NCBI GenBank assembly: GCA_022497155.1
Contig: MU385780.1
Coordinates: forward strand, 62,001-126,000
Source of the DNA: Whalleya microplaca
Taxonomy: Eukaryota; Ascomycota; Sordariomycetes; Xylariales; Xylariaceae
Length of the DNA: 64,000 nt
Reading direction: 5' to 3'
Translations under genes and position numbers: made by a program
The notes under the pieces: generated by a model
Databases searched by the model: none
The model's input: the letters and a program-made list of their open reading frames with translations, nothing else
What the model was told of the DNA's origin: nothing
Shown: positions 13,011-23,681 of the stretch, piece after piece
How positions within the stretch are numbered: position 1 is the stretch's first letter
Layout: every line of letters begins with the position of its first letter

Positions 13011-13891
13011 ATATGAAACATTGTTCCAGTTGTGAGCCACGGCTCGACTGGTGGGAATTTAGTACTACTCGGAATGGACTGGATCGGGATACACGAGGAC
13101 ACGATGGAGCGGTGGATGTAATGTTCGTGGAGATGATGAAGCTCATCCAAGATATGGATGATTTAATGTCTGAAATGGAAATACAACGAAACTAAATTCG
13201 GTAATGAAAACATTTATTACAGAAGCGGATGGGTAACCAAAAATCCGGTGCATATAATGGCGAACAAGCATAAAATCAATCTGAACAGACCTTGCCATAC
13301 CTATCTACTTCCTACCCATATGTGAAAGGGGTGGTCTCACGAGTTTTGAGGGCATATACGCCCCCGAGACACTATGAAGCCACACCTGGGTAGTCTCCAG
13401 GTCGCCTTCCTATATGTATATGTATACATATACTTCCCTAAGTCTTTATTAGTGGTAGTTCGAAGTTGAGGATATTCCCCTTTCAGGCTGATTGGTAACA
13501 ACAAGGTATAGTATTCAATATGAACCATTGAACTGAAGTTGAAGTTAGCTGCAGTAATAAGAAGTATGTTATGTAACCTGACGCTGACACGCGCCTCGAC
13601 GAGAACTTGGTACACTCGTCGTGTTCGTAAGATTGCACAATGACCGGCATCGGCATTCCAGAAGCGCCGTTATCCGATCCCTCACGAACCTCGTCAATAA
13701 GGATCTTATCGATTATCTTATCAGTCCTTTTATCAGTCTCTTATCGGCTTATCGGCTTATCCAACCCGAGGACTGCTAGACTCGCATGGCCTCACGCCTT
13801 GTAACCGCTGCCACCATTACAATATCCTGATGAAAACATTCCATCCAAAGAAGCACCTTTCATTTGACGGCCTAACTACATAGCCTCAACC
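13011..13891. other. Intergenic region upstream of the zinc-finger gene
   Basis: No gene was found. It holds the 3' flank of the wall-protein gene, a short AT palindrome (gtatatgtatacatatac, about 13415-13432) and a cluster of GATA-type motifs annotated separately. Confidence 0.5.
13670..13761. promoter_or_regulatory. Cluster of eight TTATC (GATAA) motifs
   Basis: TTATC occurs at 13670, 13706, 13713, 13718, 13730, 13741, 13749 and 13757, eight times in 92 bases. It is the reverse complement of GATAA, the core bound by fungal GATA zinc-finger regulators (AreA/NIT2, SreA, white-collar type). The cluster ends about 130 bases before the ATG of the downstream zinc-finger gene. Several copies sit in a short tandem TTATCGGC unit. 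Binding is inferred. Confidence 0.5.
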
Positions 13892-14785
13892 ATGTCCGAA
13901 TACTGGAAATCAACGCCAAAGTATTGGTGCAAACACTGCAGCACCTACGTCCGCGACACCAAACTCGAGCGCGCCAACCACGAAGCCACTGCAAAGCACC
14001 AAGGCAACCTGAAGCGCTTTCTGCGCGACCTACACCGCGGCCACGACCAGGAACTACGAGAGAAAGAGCGCGCCAAGCGCGAGGTCGAGAGACTCAATGG
14101 CGTCGTCGGCACCTCGTCCTCGTCCTCGTCATCCGATCAGGCGGCCGGCGCCGGCATCAAAGTAGGCAGGATACCGGGTCCATCCCCGTCACCAGCCACG
14201 AACGCACAGCGGCAGAGGCAATGGGAACAACTAGCCGAAATGGGCATCGACGTCCCGACAGAACTACGGCGCGATATGGCTCTGGCGGGCGAGTGGACCG
14301 TCACGAGCACCAAGGTGATCGAGGATGCGCCCAAGGCAGAAGACCAAGATTCTAAACCCGACAACCCTGATGCGGTCGCCAAGGGCGTGCGCAAGCGGAC
14401 GAAGCCCGAGGGAGATGGGGAAGAGGAGAAGGAAAAGGAAGAGGAGGCTGCGATCAAGGGCCTGTTCAAGAAGCCCAGGAAATGGGGGCGCGATACGAGA
14501 CAGGCTCCCGAGGACGATGTGGAGCTGGAAGCTCTGCTGACTGGGACGCTGGCAAAAGCTCCCAAGACGGAAGAGATCCCAGATCCAGTAAAAAAGGAGG
14601 AAGACGCTTTACCAGAAATGAAGAGAGAAGAATCAGAGGGGGCTCCGGTGCTATCCAACATCGCTGAAAAGGGAGCGGTGGAAAATATCGAGGCGGCCCC
14701 CATAAAGAAAGAAGAGAATGCCGAGAGCGAAGTTCCTGCTGTAGTCTTCAAGAAGCGGAAGCCTAAGAACATCCGGCAGAAATGA
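13892..14785 (+). CDS. U1-type zinc-finger protein, WBP4/FBP21-like splicing factor
   Basis: Single exon, 297 residues, starting MSEYWKSTPKYWCKHC. Residues about 1-50 form a U1-like/matrin-type C2H2 zinc finger: WCKHCSTYV, then the pair of histidines in NHEATAKHQGN. The helix after it (FLRDLHRGHDQELREKERAKREVERLN) is a charged coiled coil. This start matches WBP4/FBP21, a U2/B-complex spliceosome protein, and fission yeast Saf1. The usual WW domains are not visible; the rest is low-complexity and Lys/Glu-rich, with a central FKKPRKWGRDTRQ and a very basic end (FKKRKPKNIRQK) that could be a nuclear signal. A nuclear pre-mRNA splicing role is inferred from family. Confidence 0.75.
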   Translation: MSEYWKSTPKYWCKHCSTYVRDTKLERANHEATAKHQGNLKRFLRDLHRGHDQELREKERAKREVERLNGVVGTSSSSSSSDQAAGAGIKVGRIPGPSPSPATNAQRQRQWEQLAEMGIDVPTELRRDMALAGEWTVTSTKVIEDAPKAEDQDSKPDNPDAVAKGVRKRTKPEGDGEEEKEKEEEAAIKGLFKKPRKWGRDTRQAPEDDVELEALLTGTLAKAPKTEEIPDPVKKEEDALPEMKREESEGAPVLSNIAEKGAVENIEAAPIKKEENAESEVPAVVFKKRKPKNIRQK

Positions 14786-15559
14786 GGTGCAAGTACTTGA
14801 GAACAGGCTTCAATTTTGAAGATGAGAATATGCCGTCCCGAAAGTCACGCCATCTAAGTTAAGTATCACATTCCATCCCCCCACTGCCTGTAAAGTACAG
14901 AGCTTCGAATCTGGATTGTTGAGGCGTGAGGCAGATGGCAAGACCCATGCCCTTCCCCTGCGGACACCAACAATTCATGGTGGTAAAGGATACAACAACT
15001 ATCCGCGGATAGTAAAAAGTGGCACGTGGAACTCCTCACAATATGGTACCATTTGTGTCGTGAGAAGCAGCGTCAGCAAGTCTTTGAGAAACCTCAGTCC
15101 TGACCGCTCATTCAGGTAGACATTCCACCAAGGTCATGTCTCATATAGTCAGCCCACCGTTGGCAGTAACCAAATAGAATCCATACATACTCTCATGTGG
15201 AATACCTGTTTTCCTGAGTGTGAAGTGTAGAGTCCTTATGTACACGCCGTAGCTCTAAGATCTTGTTATACTTATACTCAACTACTATATTCTAGTAGTC
15301 GTAATGAGCTTCTATCAACCAGCAATGACAAATCGCCTTCAAAATCAGCTTACCCTAGTAATTATACAAGTATAATGTCTAAGAGTCAACTCGAGGACAC
15401 TGCTAGATCCTGCATGTAGAAAGGCCTAAGGGCCATTTCGTTATTTACTATTCTAAAACCGGACACTAGGGGCCATGGACTCGCGAAATCTAATTAAGAT
15501 AGCCTTCACTATTCCTTCTGATCATTGTCTTCCATGCTAACTCACGATCTTTGTAGAGA
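14786..15559. other. Intergenic region, convergent 3' ends
   Basis: This lies between the 3' ends of two convergent genes. It is moderately AT-rich with no coding signal. The short plus-strand frame at 14916-15119 has no recognisable features. Confidence 0.5.
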
Positions 15560-17827
15560 TCACGCCAGGTTATACAGTACGTTCATATCTGTCTGATGCG
15601 GCATTCCAAAGCTAGGCCCTAACGTGATATGTGACCGACTATCGACCCTCTTATGAAGCGACTCTGTCATATTTCCACTAGTCAAGAGTACTTTAAAATT
15701 CAGCATAGGCCGAGCAGGCGGATAATACTCCGGTGTGAACAATAAACCACCAGCTGAAAAACTAGAAGATCGCATAATGTCGTGCAATCCGTCAACAAAA
15801 GCCATCATCGGCTCGAAGAACTTTAGGTATTCGCTCTCATAGAATGACACCCCATCAACAAAACAATACACGGTCAAGTAGGAAGGTATCTGTTGGCATA
15901 GGTGGCGAAGTGTAGACAGTAGGGCTTCAAGGTGGCCAGCTTGCAAGTCGTGAATCCACTGCTCGTTGTTTATAAAGCTCAGATTCAAGGATGGATATGG
16001 CCGTAGAATAAGCAGGAGTTGCATAATTAGTGATCTCATCATCATTACTGGTCCTTCTTGCTCATCTCCGTGGAGGCCACAGAAAAAGTAGATAACTTTG
16101 ACTGGATGTTGTAAATCCTTCGACGGCTCAAGGAGGCTGCTGATGATGTCGACTACCAGGACAGACATTGCCGATATAGTCTTGTTACAGTGTGCCAAAT
16201 TACACCCATTCACCACCAGAAGACTAGATCCTGCATCAAGAAGCCAGCTGCGAAATTGTTGCGTCTGTAAGAGGGATTGCGCAGCTCCATAGGCTTGCTC
16301 ACCCAACCAGGTTCTCTCTTGAATCACCACTTCTAGATCGTCATTTGACATCTCAAGTGAAATGCCCAGACATAGTATTAGCTGCTCCAGCGTGATCAAA
16401 GAAAGAGGCCCATGGCCAGGTGTTCTAGATCGTGGCATTTCCGGCTCGGTAGGTAAAGGGAATCCTTGGCCCTCTCTGTAGACTTTTGTCGAGTAAGTGG
16501 ATTTGAAAGTAATCAAAACAAACAGATCTGAGTCTCACCTTGAATTTTTGTCGAATGGCTCTTAAGCAAGTCGTTGAGAGCATTCTTTGCGCTAACTGCC
16601 ACTGCATCTTTGAAAGCCTCTTGAAGAAGATTCCTCTCCCTTTCCTCTCTCGCTTTCTCCTTTTTTTCGAGCTCTTCTCGGAGGATAGTGCGAAAATCTT
16701 CAGACGAGGGAGATTTATCATATATGTCCTGGATCTTGAGCTTTATATGAGCCGTATCCTCACTAACCTTACTAATCTTGGCTGTGTTTTTGTGTTGCAA
16801 GTCGCTGCTTTCCAGTTGCAAGGCATAACTATCCATGAAGAGGGCTTCCTTGTAATTATTGCACAATTGGCTGAACTCTTTCGCTCTACTCTTAACGGCT
16901 TCCACTTCTTGGTCGATACGACTCAGGTTGACCGGGTCCATTTTCGGTCTATCGCCTTTACCTTTGGGATGGAAGATATCTGGAATGGACAATTAATAAT
17001 CAATCGAGTTCAAACAGTTAGCAGTTTTTTCTCTCACCTTTGACGCTGTTTTTAATCGTAGATCCATCGATCCTTTCAACCCGCTGGAGGAGATATTTTA
17101 TGATCGAAGTCACGCATGACAGAACGGCTGCATAGAGCCCTTTGGTACATGCATCGATATCGTCATCACGATTGAAAATTCTCCGCCTAGGGCAGACAGT
17201 TGTCACCGTATCCATGACCTGAACGATGTAATTGAGGATCTTCCCGTGGTTCTCAGCGCTTCGTCTGGCAGACTTATTGCGTTTGGCTCGAATTAGATAT
17301 GTCCCTCGTATAATGATATGTGGGAAACTTACTGCTAATATGACCACCAGGCCGCCACGGACGACAGACAACCCGAATTGGTCAGGGATAAGTTCAAACC
17401 ACGGGTCTATATATTCAGCAACATCATGTGACCCTAATCGACGCCAGTACTTTCGAAGAGAGGCGAGCCCACGATTCTCTTTCTCCTCGTATTGCACTCT
17501 CGCATCTTCCATATGTCGAAAAACATCTCCCCACATACAACCCTCACTTGGAAACAAGGCGAATTGGGCTTCATCCTCTGGCACAGATCTTCGGTATTTC
17601 TCTATGGCATTCTGGAGATCATCCAACTCAGTTTCCATTCCATCAAGAGGTCTGTGCAATCGTAAGAATCACAACCGCTATTACTGACGATTAACCTACC
17701 TATTCAGACGGGGTAAATGTCTATCTCGCTTCTTGTCATAGTTTGTAGGTACACCAAAGACCTTGTGGATTTTGGGGGCTTCGTTTTCCATGAAGTCTAC
17801 CCGAACTCTAGTGTTTTCGTCCATCAT
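15560..17827 (-). CDS. DUF7708-type STAND-like protein with degenerate NACHT P-loop
   Basis: Minus strand; exons 17827-17700, 17651-17038, 16979-16539 and 16482-15560; 701 residues; all introns GT-AG and in phase. The N-terminal half resembles the DUF7708 region of fungal STAND/NLR-like proteins: a helical block around SFPHIIIRGTYLIRAKRNKS, then ILNYIVQVMDTVTTVCPR and LYAAVLSCVTSIIKYLLQ. A charged coiled coil follows (EELEKKEKAREERERNLLQE). The last exon has the layout of a NACHT-type ATPase, FRSWLLDAGSSLLVVNG and VIYFFCGLHG, but where G-x4-GK-S/T is expected it reads NGCNLAHCNKTISAMS, and the Walker-B site reads VYCFVDGVSF instead of a DALDE type. It probably does not hydrolyse ATP. There are no C-terminal repeats, so it is shorter than typical NLRs. 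It may be a decoy or regulator; function unknown. Confidence 0.7.
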
Positions 17828-18801
17828 GGCGGGAAGACAATTTGGATTTTCATAGGTTAAGTTGACACTCTAGATAACTGAGATAACCGTTAAGACCACG
17901 ATATCAAGCTAATAGCTCTATAGGGTGCCCCTAGCTAAAGTGCAAGTATTGCTCATCGTCGTCAGCATGCTTGAGGCAACGGGGCCGTTTGCATACAAGA
18001 TTTCACCTTAGATATCATAAGAGTTCCAGCGCAGTATTGGGTTACAGTATAGGGCTGAGGGATTTTGATGTCACTGGATCAGGAAGGAGGAGCTGTGTAG
18101 AATGGAGCTGAATTTGATATATCATAATGTCGTTGTTTCGGCGTTAAGTTATTTAACAACCATATCGATTAGACAATAGGCAGGCTGTAAGAACACTATG
18201 TATTATTGGTCAGTTAACGCATCTAGGCAGATGTGATATCAAGCTGGTGCATCAATAGATGTCAGTCGGTAGTCCCATACCTTAGGACAAGGTCTAAAAC
18301 CACACACCGATAAGTCGGTTGATCACTACTTCACAAATAACATAATAAGCAAGGCTCTGCGAGTATGCCTTGCTGTTGGCCGGATTTACGGTGGGATATG
18401 GTGTGGGAGGGTGTGCATATTCAGCTGCTTCCGCGGCAACGTCGGCACTGGTCTACTTCCATTTATCATATTTAGTCCTAGGCACGACACGAGTACATCT
18501 AGGCCCCCAAATAGCTACACCTTGGCTATAGATTGGTTAGATTCGGAACGAGCATATCGTAGTCTCATGGGGAACTCTCGGGCTTTGAAGACTGTTGATC
18601 TGCTAGTAATCAAATTCAGAGCAGCCACTCTATCTCCCAGATCCTCCAATTACTTCGACATTTCTAACACAGTTTTGTTCTACAAATTCTTATATAGAGC
18701 AACGTAAAGTTCTATAGTGAAGAGCACTATAACAGACCATCGATAAATTGAGTCAACCTTCAAGATAATTATCCCATCCTACGTTAGAAAGGAATAGAAT
18801 T
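17828..18801. other. Shared promoter region of a divergent gene pair
   Basis: This 974-base region separates the starts of the STAND-like gene (minus) and the AAA ATPase (plus). I see no coding signal. It is the only regulatory DNA between the two, so co-regulation is possible but unproven. Confidence 0.5.
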
Positions 18802-21754
18802 ATGTCCATGGTAGATGAGGTGCCATATACGGAGGCGTTGTTGACTGGAAAACTACTGCAAGAAGATCTAGTCAATATACACGAAATGGACTTGAGGACT
18901 GGAGATAAACCCAAACATGAGGTACGACCTGTAAGTACTCCTTTATCCAGATGGTCTTTTAAGTATTGCTTCAGAATTATTTGTTGACCTCTACGTAGAT
19001 GAAGGAGGATTCCAAGTTCGACAAATTGAATCCAGAGCCCCAAAACTACAACTCCACTAGTAGCAAACCTGTTAGAATCGATAGTCTGAAGTCAGACAAG
19101 GCTATCTTCCAAGAGACTATCGCTAATGACGAAAACGATCCCAATGAAGATCAAGCAAATAGGGAGGATGACCTTGACAAACGGAACGGTACCAGCAAAG
19201 TAGAATATCCCAGACCCCCTCAGGATCCCTCAGAGTTCAAGCCAAAAGCTCGTAGGGTGAATTACCACGACTTCAAAAACCTTCGCACGGAGAAAGATCT
19301 AAGATGGGCCCTCGACTGCCTCTACGGGGGTGTCAGCTTGAGGCCTGATATCCAAAGGGAGGTAGACGGGCGAGGTTCTCTGACAGAGCAAGCAAAGGAT
19401 ATTGGACCCAGAGCAAAGAATGGAGAGAAAGGCGTTGATGGCAGAGTTATGCTGCATCGGATTCGCATCAACTCACCTTGCGTCATAAAGTATCTCTATA
19501 CAGCGGCTAACCTGAAATGTTCGGGTGAGGACGCGTGGATCCCGAGGACCTTTTTCAGACCTTTCAGACCGCTGCTGCATCTCCATGAGAAGATGAAAGA
19601 AGACCTTGAGAAGCTCCAGAATACATATGGTCGCGATGTTTATTCGAAGAACTCTACGCCAGAACCGAATGCATCAAACTCCCTTATCGGAAGCAAAGAA
19701 GCATTTATGCACATGAGAGGTTATGTAAACTTCATTGACAAGGAGGTAATTCCGCTATGGAATCGATTCAGCTCAACGGAGAACCAAGAAGTCCTGTTTT
19801 CTGATCTTTGGTACTTATTCCGCGAGGGGGACCTTATATACCACCCAGTACCGACGGACAAGAGAAAACTAAACAATCCTAACTCTTCGGGAAATGCCTC
19901 CTCGCTGTTGGCTTCGCACCAAACGATATGGAAGATTTACCAAGTGATAACTGCACAGGTCCCTGACGATCCGGACGATTTTGACAGAAACCCCGTAAGG
20001 AGCGGGCGAGAGCATGAGGGTGGAATGTTGTCTAACAACGATACCTACGAGTATAGCAACGTGACCAGTGTTTGGTGCTACTACATTGATTTTGACGGCG
20101 AAGTGTATAGCACCGTCCACCGTCGCTTTTCTATTCCCCATTACGAGGGGAAAACACCGATCAAATCGCTTCTGATATATCCCCTGAAGTATTTGGAAGA
20201 CAGTGACAAGATACTGGAAAAGCAAGAGGCTTCTGGGAGACATTTTACGTCCTACGTCCATCACAAACATGCCTCCCATTATGGTTGGACCCTAACCCAC
20301 TCCCCTACAGGATCGGTTTTCGAAGACATTGATAAGCATCCAGAACATATAGATAGCGAGGTAATCATTGACTTTCCAGAGGCTTATCAGAAGTTTGCGT
20401 CATGGAAGCCTGATACATACGTACCGTTCATTACGCAACTACCATTTACAGCGTGGGAAGTGACAGAGGACAGCGAGGATACAGTATATACCCGCCTTTG
20501 GTCGACAAATTCCAAGGGAGAATATGAGAATAGGCGCTCACTTACGACCAGATACGATATATGTGGAAAGTTCGGTCGTAATAAGTTCCTCGAGAGCAAT
20601 GATTTTCTCCTACGGCTGAGGAAGGATGAATACGTCACACCATCTAACCAGACAGATTTATGCCTTTTTCCGAAACGACTAGTGGCCTTCTCTCTCAGAG
20701 ATAGGAAGTTTGTCAACATTAGCATCAATTGTCTCAAGCCCACCAAACATCAGCCAAATGTGTTCGAATCCTTGAAGATCGATGAGAACCACAAGAGAAT
20801 GATTCGATCGCTCGTCAAGGAACATATCATGGGAAAGAAGCTAAGACTCGAAGATAACGAGGTGATGGGCCAAGACCTTATTCGAGGGAAAGGATCGGGT
20901 CTTGTGTTCTTATTACATGGAGTTCCAGGTGTTGGCAAGACAGCGACAGCCGAGGCCGTAGCCCAGGAGAATTCGTGTCCCCTGTTCACCATAACATGCG
21001 GAGACCTTAGTACTAAACCGGCCGAAGTTGAAAGGAATATGACTGAAATATTTCGTTTGGCAAACATCTGGAACTGTATCCTCCTGCTCGATGAAGCGGA
21101 TATTTTCTTTACGCAAAGGAGCCCCTCAGATCTCGAGAGGAACGCATTAGTTACGGGTTAGTATATCCCTTCCCCTGAGCACAAGGACGTGTTAGTCGAC
21201 ATAAGCACCAAGGCATTGTTGAAAATGCTAAGTTTTATGTCTTAGTGTTCTTGAGAATCCTGGAGTACTATAATGGAATTCTGTTCCTTACGACGAATCG
21301 GGTAGGCATCATCGATGAAGCCTTCAAGTCACGTATTCACGTCTCCCTATACTACCCGCCATTAGACTTCGGCAGAACGATGCAGATATTCGAGACCAAC
21401 CTACAGCGTCTAGAGACCATAGAGGAAAACCGAAAAGATAATGAAATCCAAATGAACAAGGATCGCATCCGGGATTGGGCCCAACGGCACTTCACAGAAA
21501 ACGACGCAGTCGGCCGTTGGAATGGCCGACAGATACGTAATGCTTTCCAGATTGCGGCGTCGCTTGCCCGTTTCGATATCCTCGACGCTAAACCAGGCGG
21601 TGATGAAGACTTATCGGCTGGCGTTCTTAGTGAGAAGCAATTCACCGACGTATTCAAAGCAACCATGGAATTTGATGTGTACATGGCTAAGGCTAGAAAG
21701 GGTTTTGACCTCGAGGTGGCTAAGAGGGAGGGAATACGACACGATGTCTCATAA
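18802..21754 (+). CDS. AAA+ ATPase with DUF7025 domain
   Basis: Exons 18802-18930, 18999-21156 and 21246-21754; 931 residues. The N-terminal half carries the fungal DUF7025 region (VWCYYIDFDGEVYSTVHRRF, then IKSLLIYPLKYLED). The AAA core follows: Walker A GVPGVGKT at residues 684-691, Walker B ILLLDEAD at 737-744, a sensor-1 TTNR just after the second intron and an arginine-finger region FKSRIHVSLYYPP. The motifs look intact, so it should be an active ATPase. Relatives are numerous in filamentous fungi, often near self-recognition or stress genes, but their substrates are unknown. The frame stops with TAA at 21752-21754, yet the same frame then stays open to 22135 with the Pro/Gln/Gly/Tyr-rich composition usual for the tails of this family; see findings. 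Confidence 0.85.
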
Positions 21755-22135
21755 ACGACAGCAGCAGCTGCAACAAGCCAGATTACCAGTCCCGCATATG
21801 GCCAACGAGGTACAATGGCACAGGAGGCCCATATGATGGGTACCCAGCAGTATCAGCATGTATACGGACAAGGCATGCCATACGGAGCTGCTGCGATGGC
21901 GCCCCCGGCCATTCATCCAATCCAGCCTGGAGGTTATCAAGATTTCAACCGCGCGCCGCCAGCGCAAGGATACGGGGGAACACCGTGGACGCAATACCAA
22001 ACGCCAGCCCAGCAGCCTCAGGGGTTACGACCGGGGGATCAGATGGCGTATGGGGTTCCTCAGAGGTCAGACTTGGGGGAAACTCAAGACAGATACTCGG
22101 CCAACCAGGGGCACGACTCACACGCTAGGGAATAA
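21755..22135 (+). other. Open in-frame extension after the AAA ATPase stop
   Basis: This has the same frame as the AAA ATPase and is open for 126 sense codons after its TAA. It encodes a low-complexity tail: TTAAAATSQITSPAYGQRG, then Gly/Tyr/Gln/Pro-rich sequence (AAAMAPPAIHPIQPGG) ending at a second stop. I found no plausible intron that removes the first stop. It may be a former C-terminal tail cut off by a nonsense change, a readthrough extension, or 3' UTR. Confidence 0.4.
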
Positions 22136-23194
22136 TACGCATTGTTCAAGTTGCTGACACCACAAAGTGAAAGCCCCTGTCTCCTCTGGGGATAGGTATA
22201 AAATATCTACACCAAGAGTAAGGACGGGTAAAACCAATAACGCTTCGGTGATCTAAGGTGCGAGGTTTCAAAGACGATTGATAGAGCTATTGGACATTTC
22301 ATTCTTTATTCTAATGACTTACTTGACTGAAAATCTCACACACTTTTATTCTAGGGATCTTGTTCGTTCATTTTTCAACTTCTGGTTGAAATAGCAGCTT
22401 AGCCTCTCCTTTGCTCATCATTAAATATTACTTTGACCTCGCTGAAGCCCATGACGCTTTCCATCCCTAGGCCTTCTAATCTGACTAAGTTTCATGTTGC
22501 TAATGAATATGCTGCTTACTGTGCTCGCTGGATGGTAGTGTATGGTACAGATACAGTTGCAATGAGAATAAAATAGGGGTTGCCCCGTGGTTTTGAATGC
22601 TTGAGGCAAGCAAGTAAGCACTGTTAAAGGGTTTATCCCAAGCGAGTACCGGCAACTGTGTGGTACTTAGTCACTGCGACGGGTTTCTTCAAGACCTATC
22701 AACATTCCTTAAAGGCAAACGTAGCTACCTGTTTGTCTATTTTGATACTTATTCAGGATAAGTAGTGGCCAATAAGGTCGTTACTAAAACGAGAGATTTG
22801 TCACAAGGTACCTCAACTTGTAGGTATCCAATCCTATCTCGAACAAACTTCACACGCGATGACATGTATTAAAGAGCTCTCGCCCGGCGTCAAGCAGACT
22901 GTTTGAGTACTTAAGAGACTGAAGACGTGATGAAAGATTTGGTCACCGATATAAGTACATATCTACCTCTTCTATGTAGATAGATTTTGAAGCCTTTGAC
23001 TTTACTGCGTGCATGTACCTGGTATTGCCCCCAGGTTAATGCCTGTATATTTCTACTCTATATACCTCGGTGCTAACCAAAGACGAACGAACAATGTATT
23101 ATTGAGTTTGGTAAGGCTGCCCTCTAGACACTAGGCTGAGAGGCACAGGCAGGTACTGATGATGCTATCTTCAACGTTGTGTTGATTGACTTTA

Positions 23195-23217
23195 GTACCT
23201 GGGTACCTGGGTACCTG
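23195..23217. repeat. GGTACCTG tandem repeat
   Basis: Three head-to-tail copies of an 8-bp unit containing GGTACC. Related TACCT/AGGTA words are scattered through other intergenic parts of the window. Confidence 0.6.
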
Positions 23218-23564
23218 TCTTCATATGGATGTCAACTGGTACATCAGATGCAATCCCCACTGTATAAGCCTCAACCATTCTGTATTCATGTACCTATCAG
23301 CCTATCTGTAGTGGATAGGTACCTAGTGGAAATCAGCCAATGCGGGGAGATCACGTGTGCCAGGGACCATCCCACCATCCCACCAAGGAAGTAGCAGATC
23401 TGGGAGCCAATTTGGCAGGTACCCCGCGATTGACTGATTTGATTGTAGGCAAGTACCTAGAATTATTTTTCCCAGCACAGCAGCCGAAAAGCAAAACAGA
23501 AGGAGGGGTGACTCAACTTTCTCACCACGCATTCTTCAACACACATTTCTCAACACCACGAGAG

Positions 23565-23662
23565 TCACAACCACGGCCACAACCACGGCCACAACCACAA
23601 CCACAACTGCAATCGCAACCTGACTGACTGCCTGCCGACTGCTGACTGCTGACTGCTGACTG
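23565..23662. repeat. Tandem repeats in the 5' leader of the ThrRS gene
   Basis: Two simple repeats lie directly before the ATG: alternating CCACAA/CCACGG units at 23565-23610, and GACTGCT repeated with small gaps at 23636-23662. Both probably lie in the 5' UTR. No function can be read from them. Confidence 0.55.
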
Positions 23663-23681
23663 ACAACCCACAGCAGCCACA

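Larger units (their letters stand above)
22136..23681. other. Intergenic region with promoter repeats
   Basis: No gene was found. The second half holds short tandem repeats (annotated separately) and is probably the promoter and 5' leader of the threonyl-tRNA synthetase gene. Confidence 0.5.
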
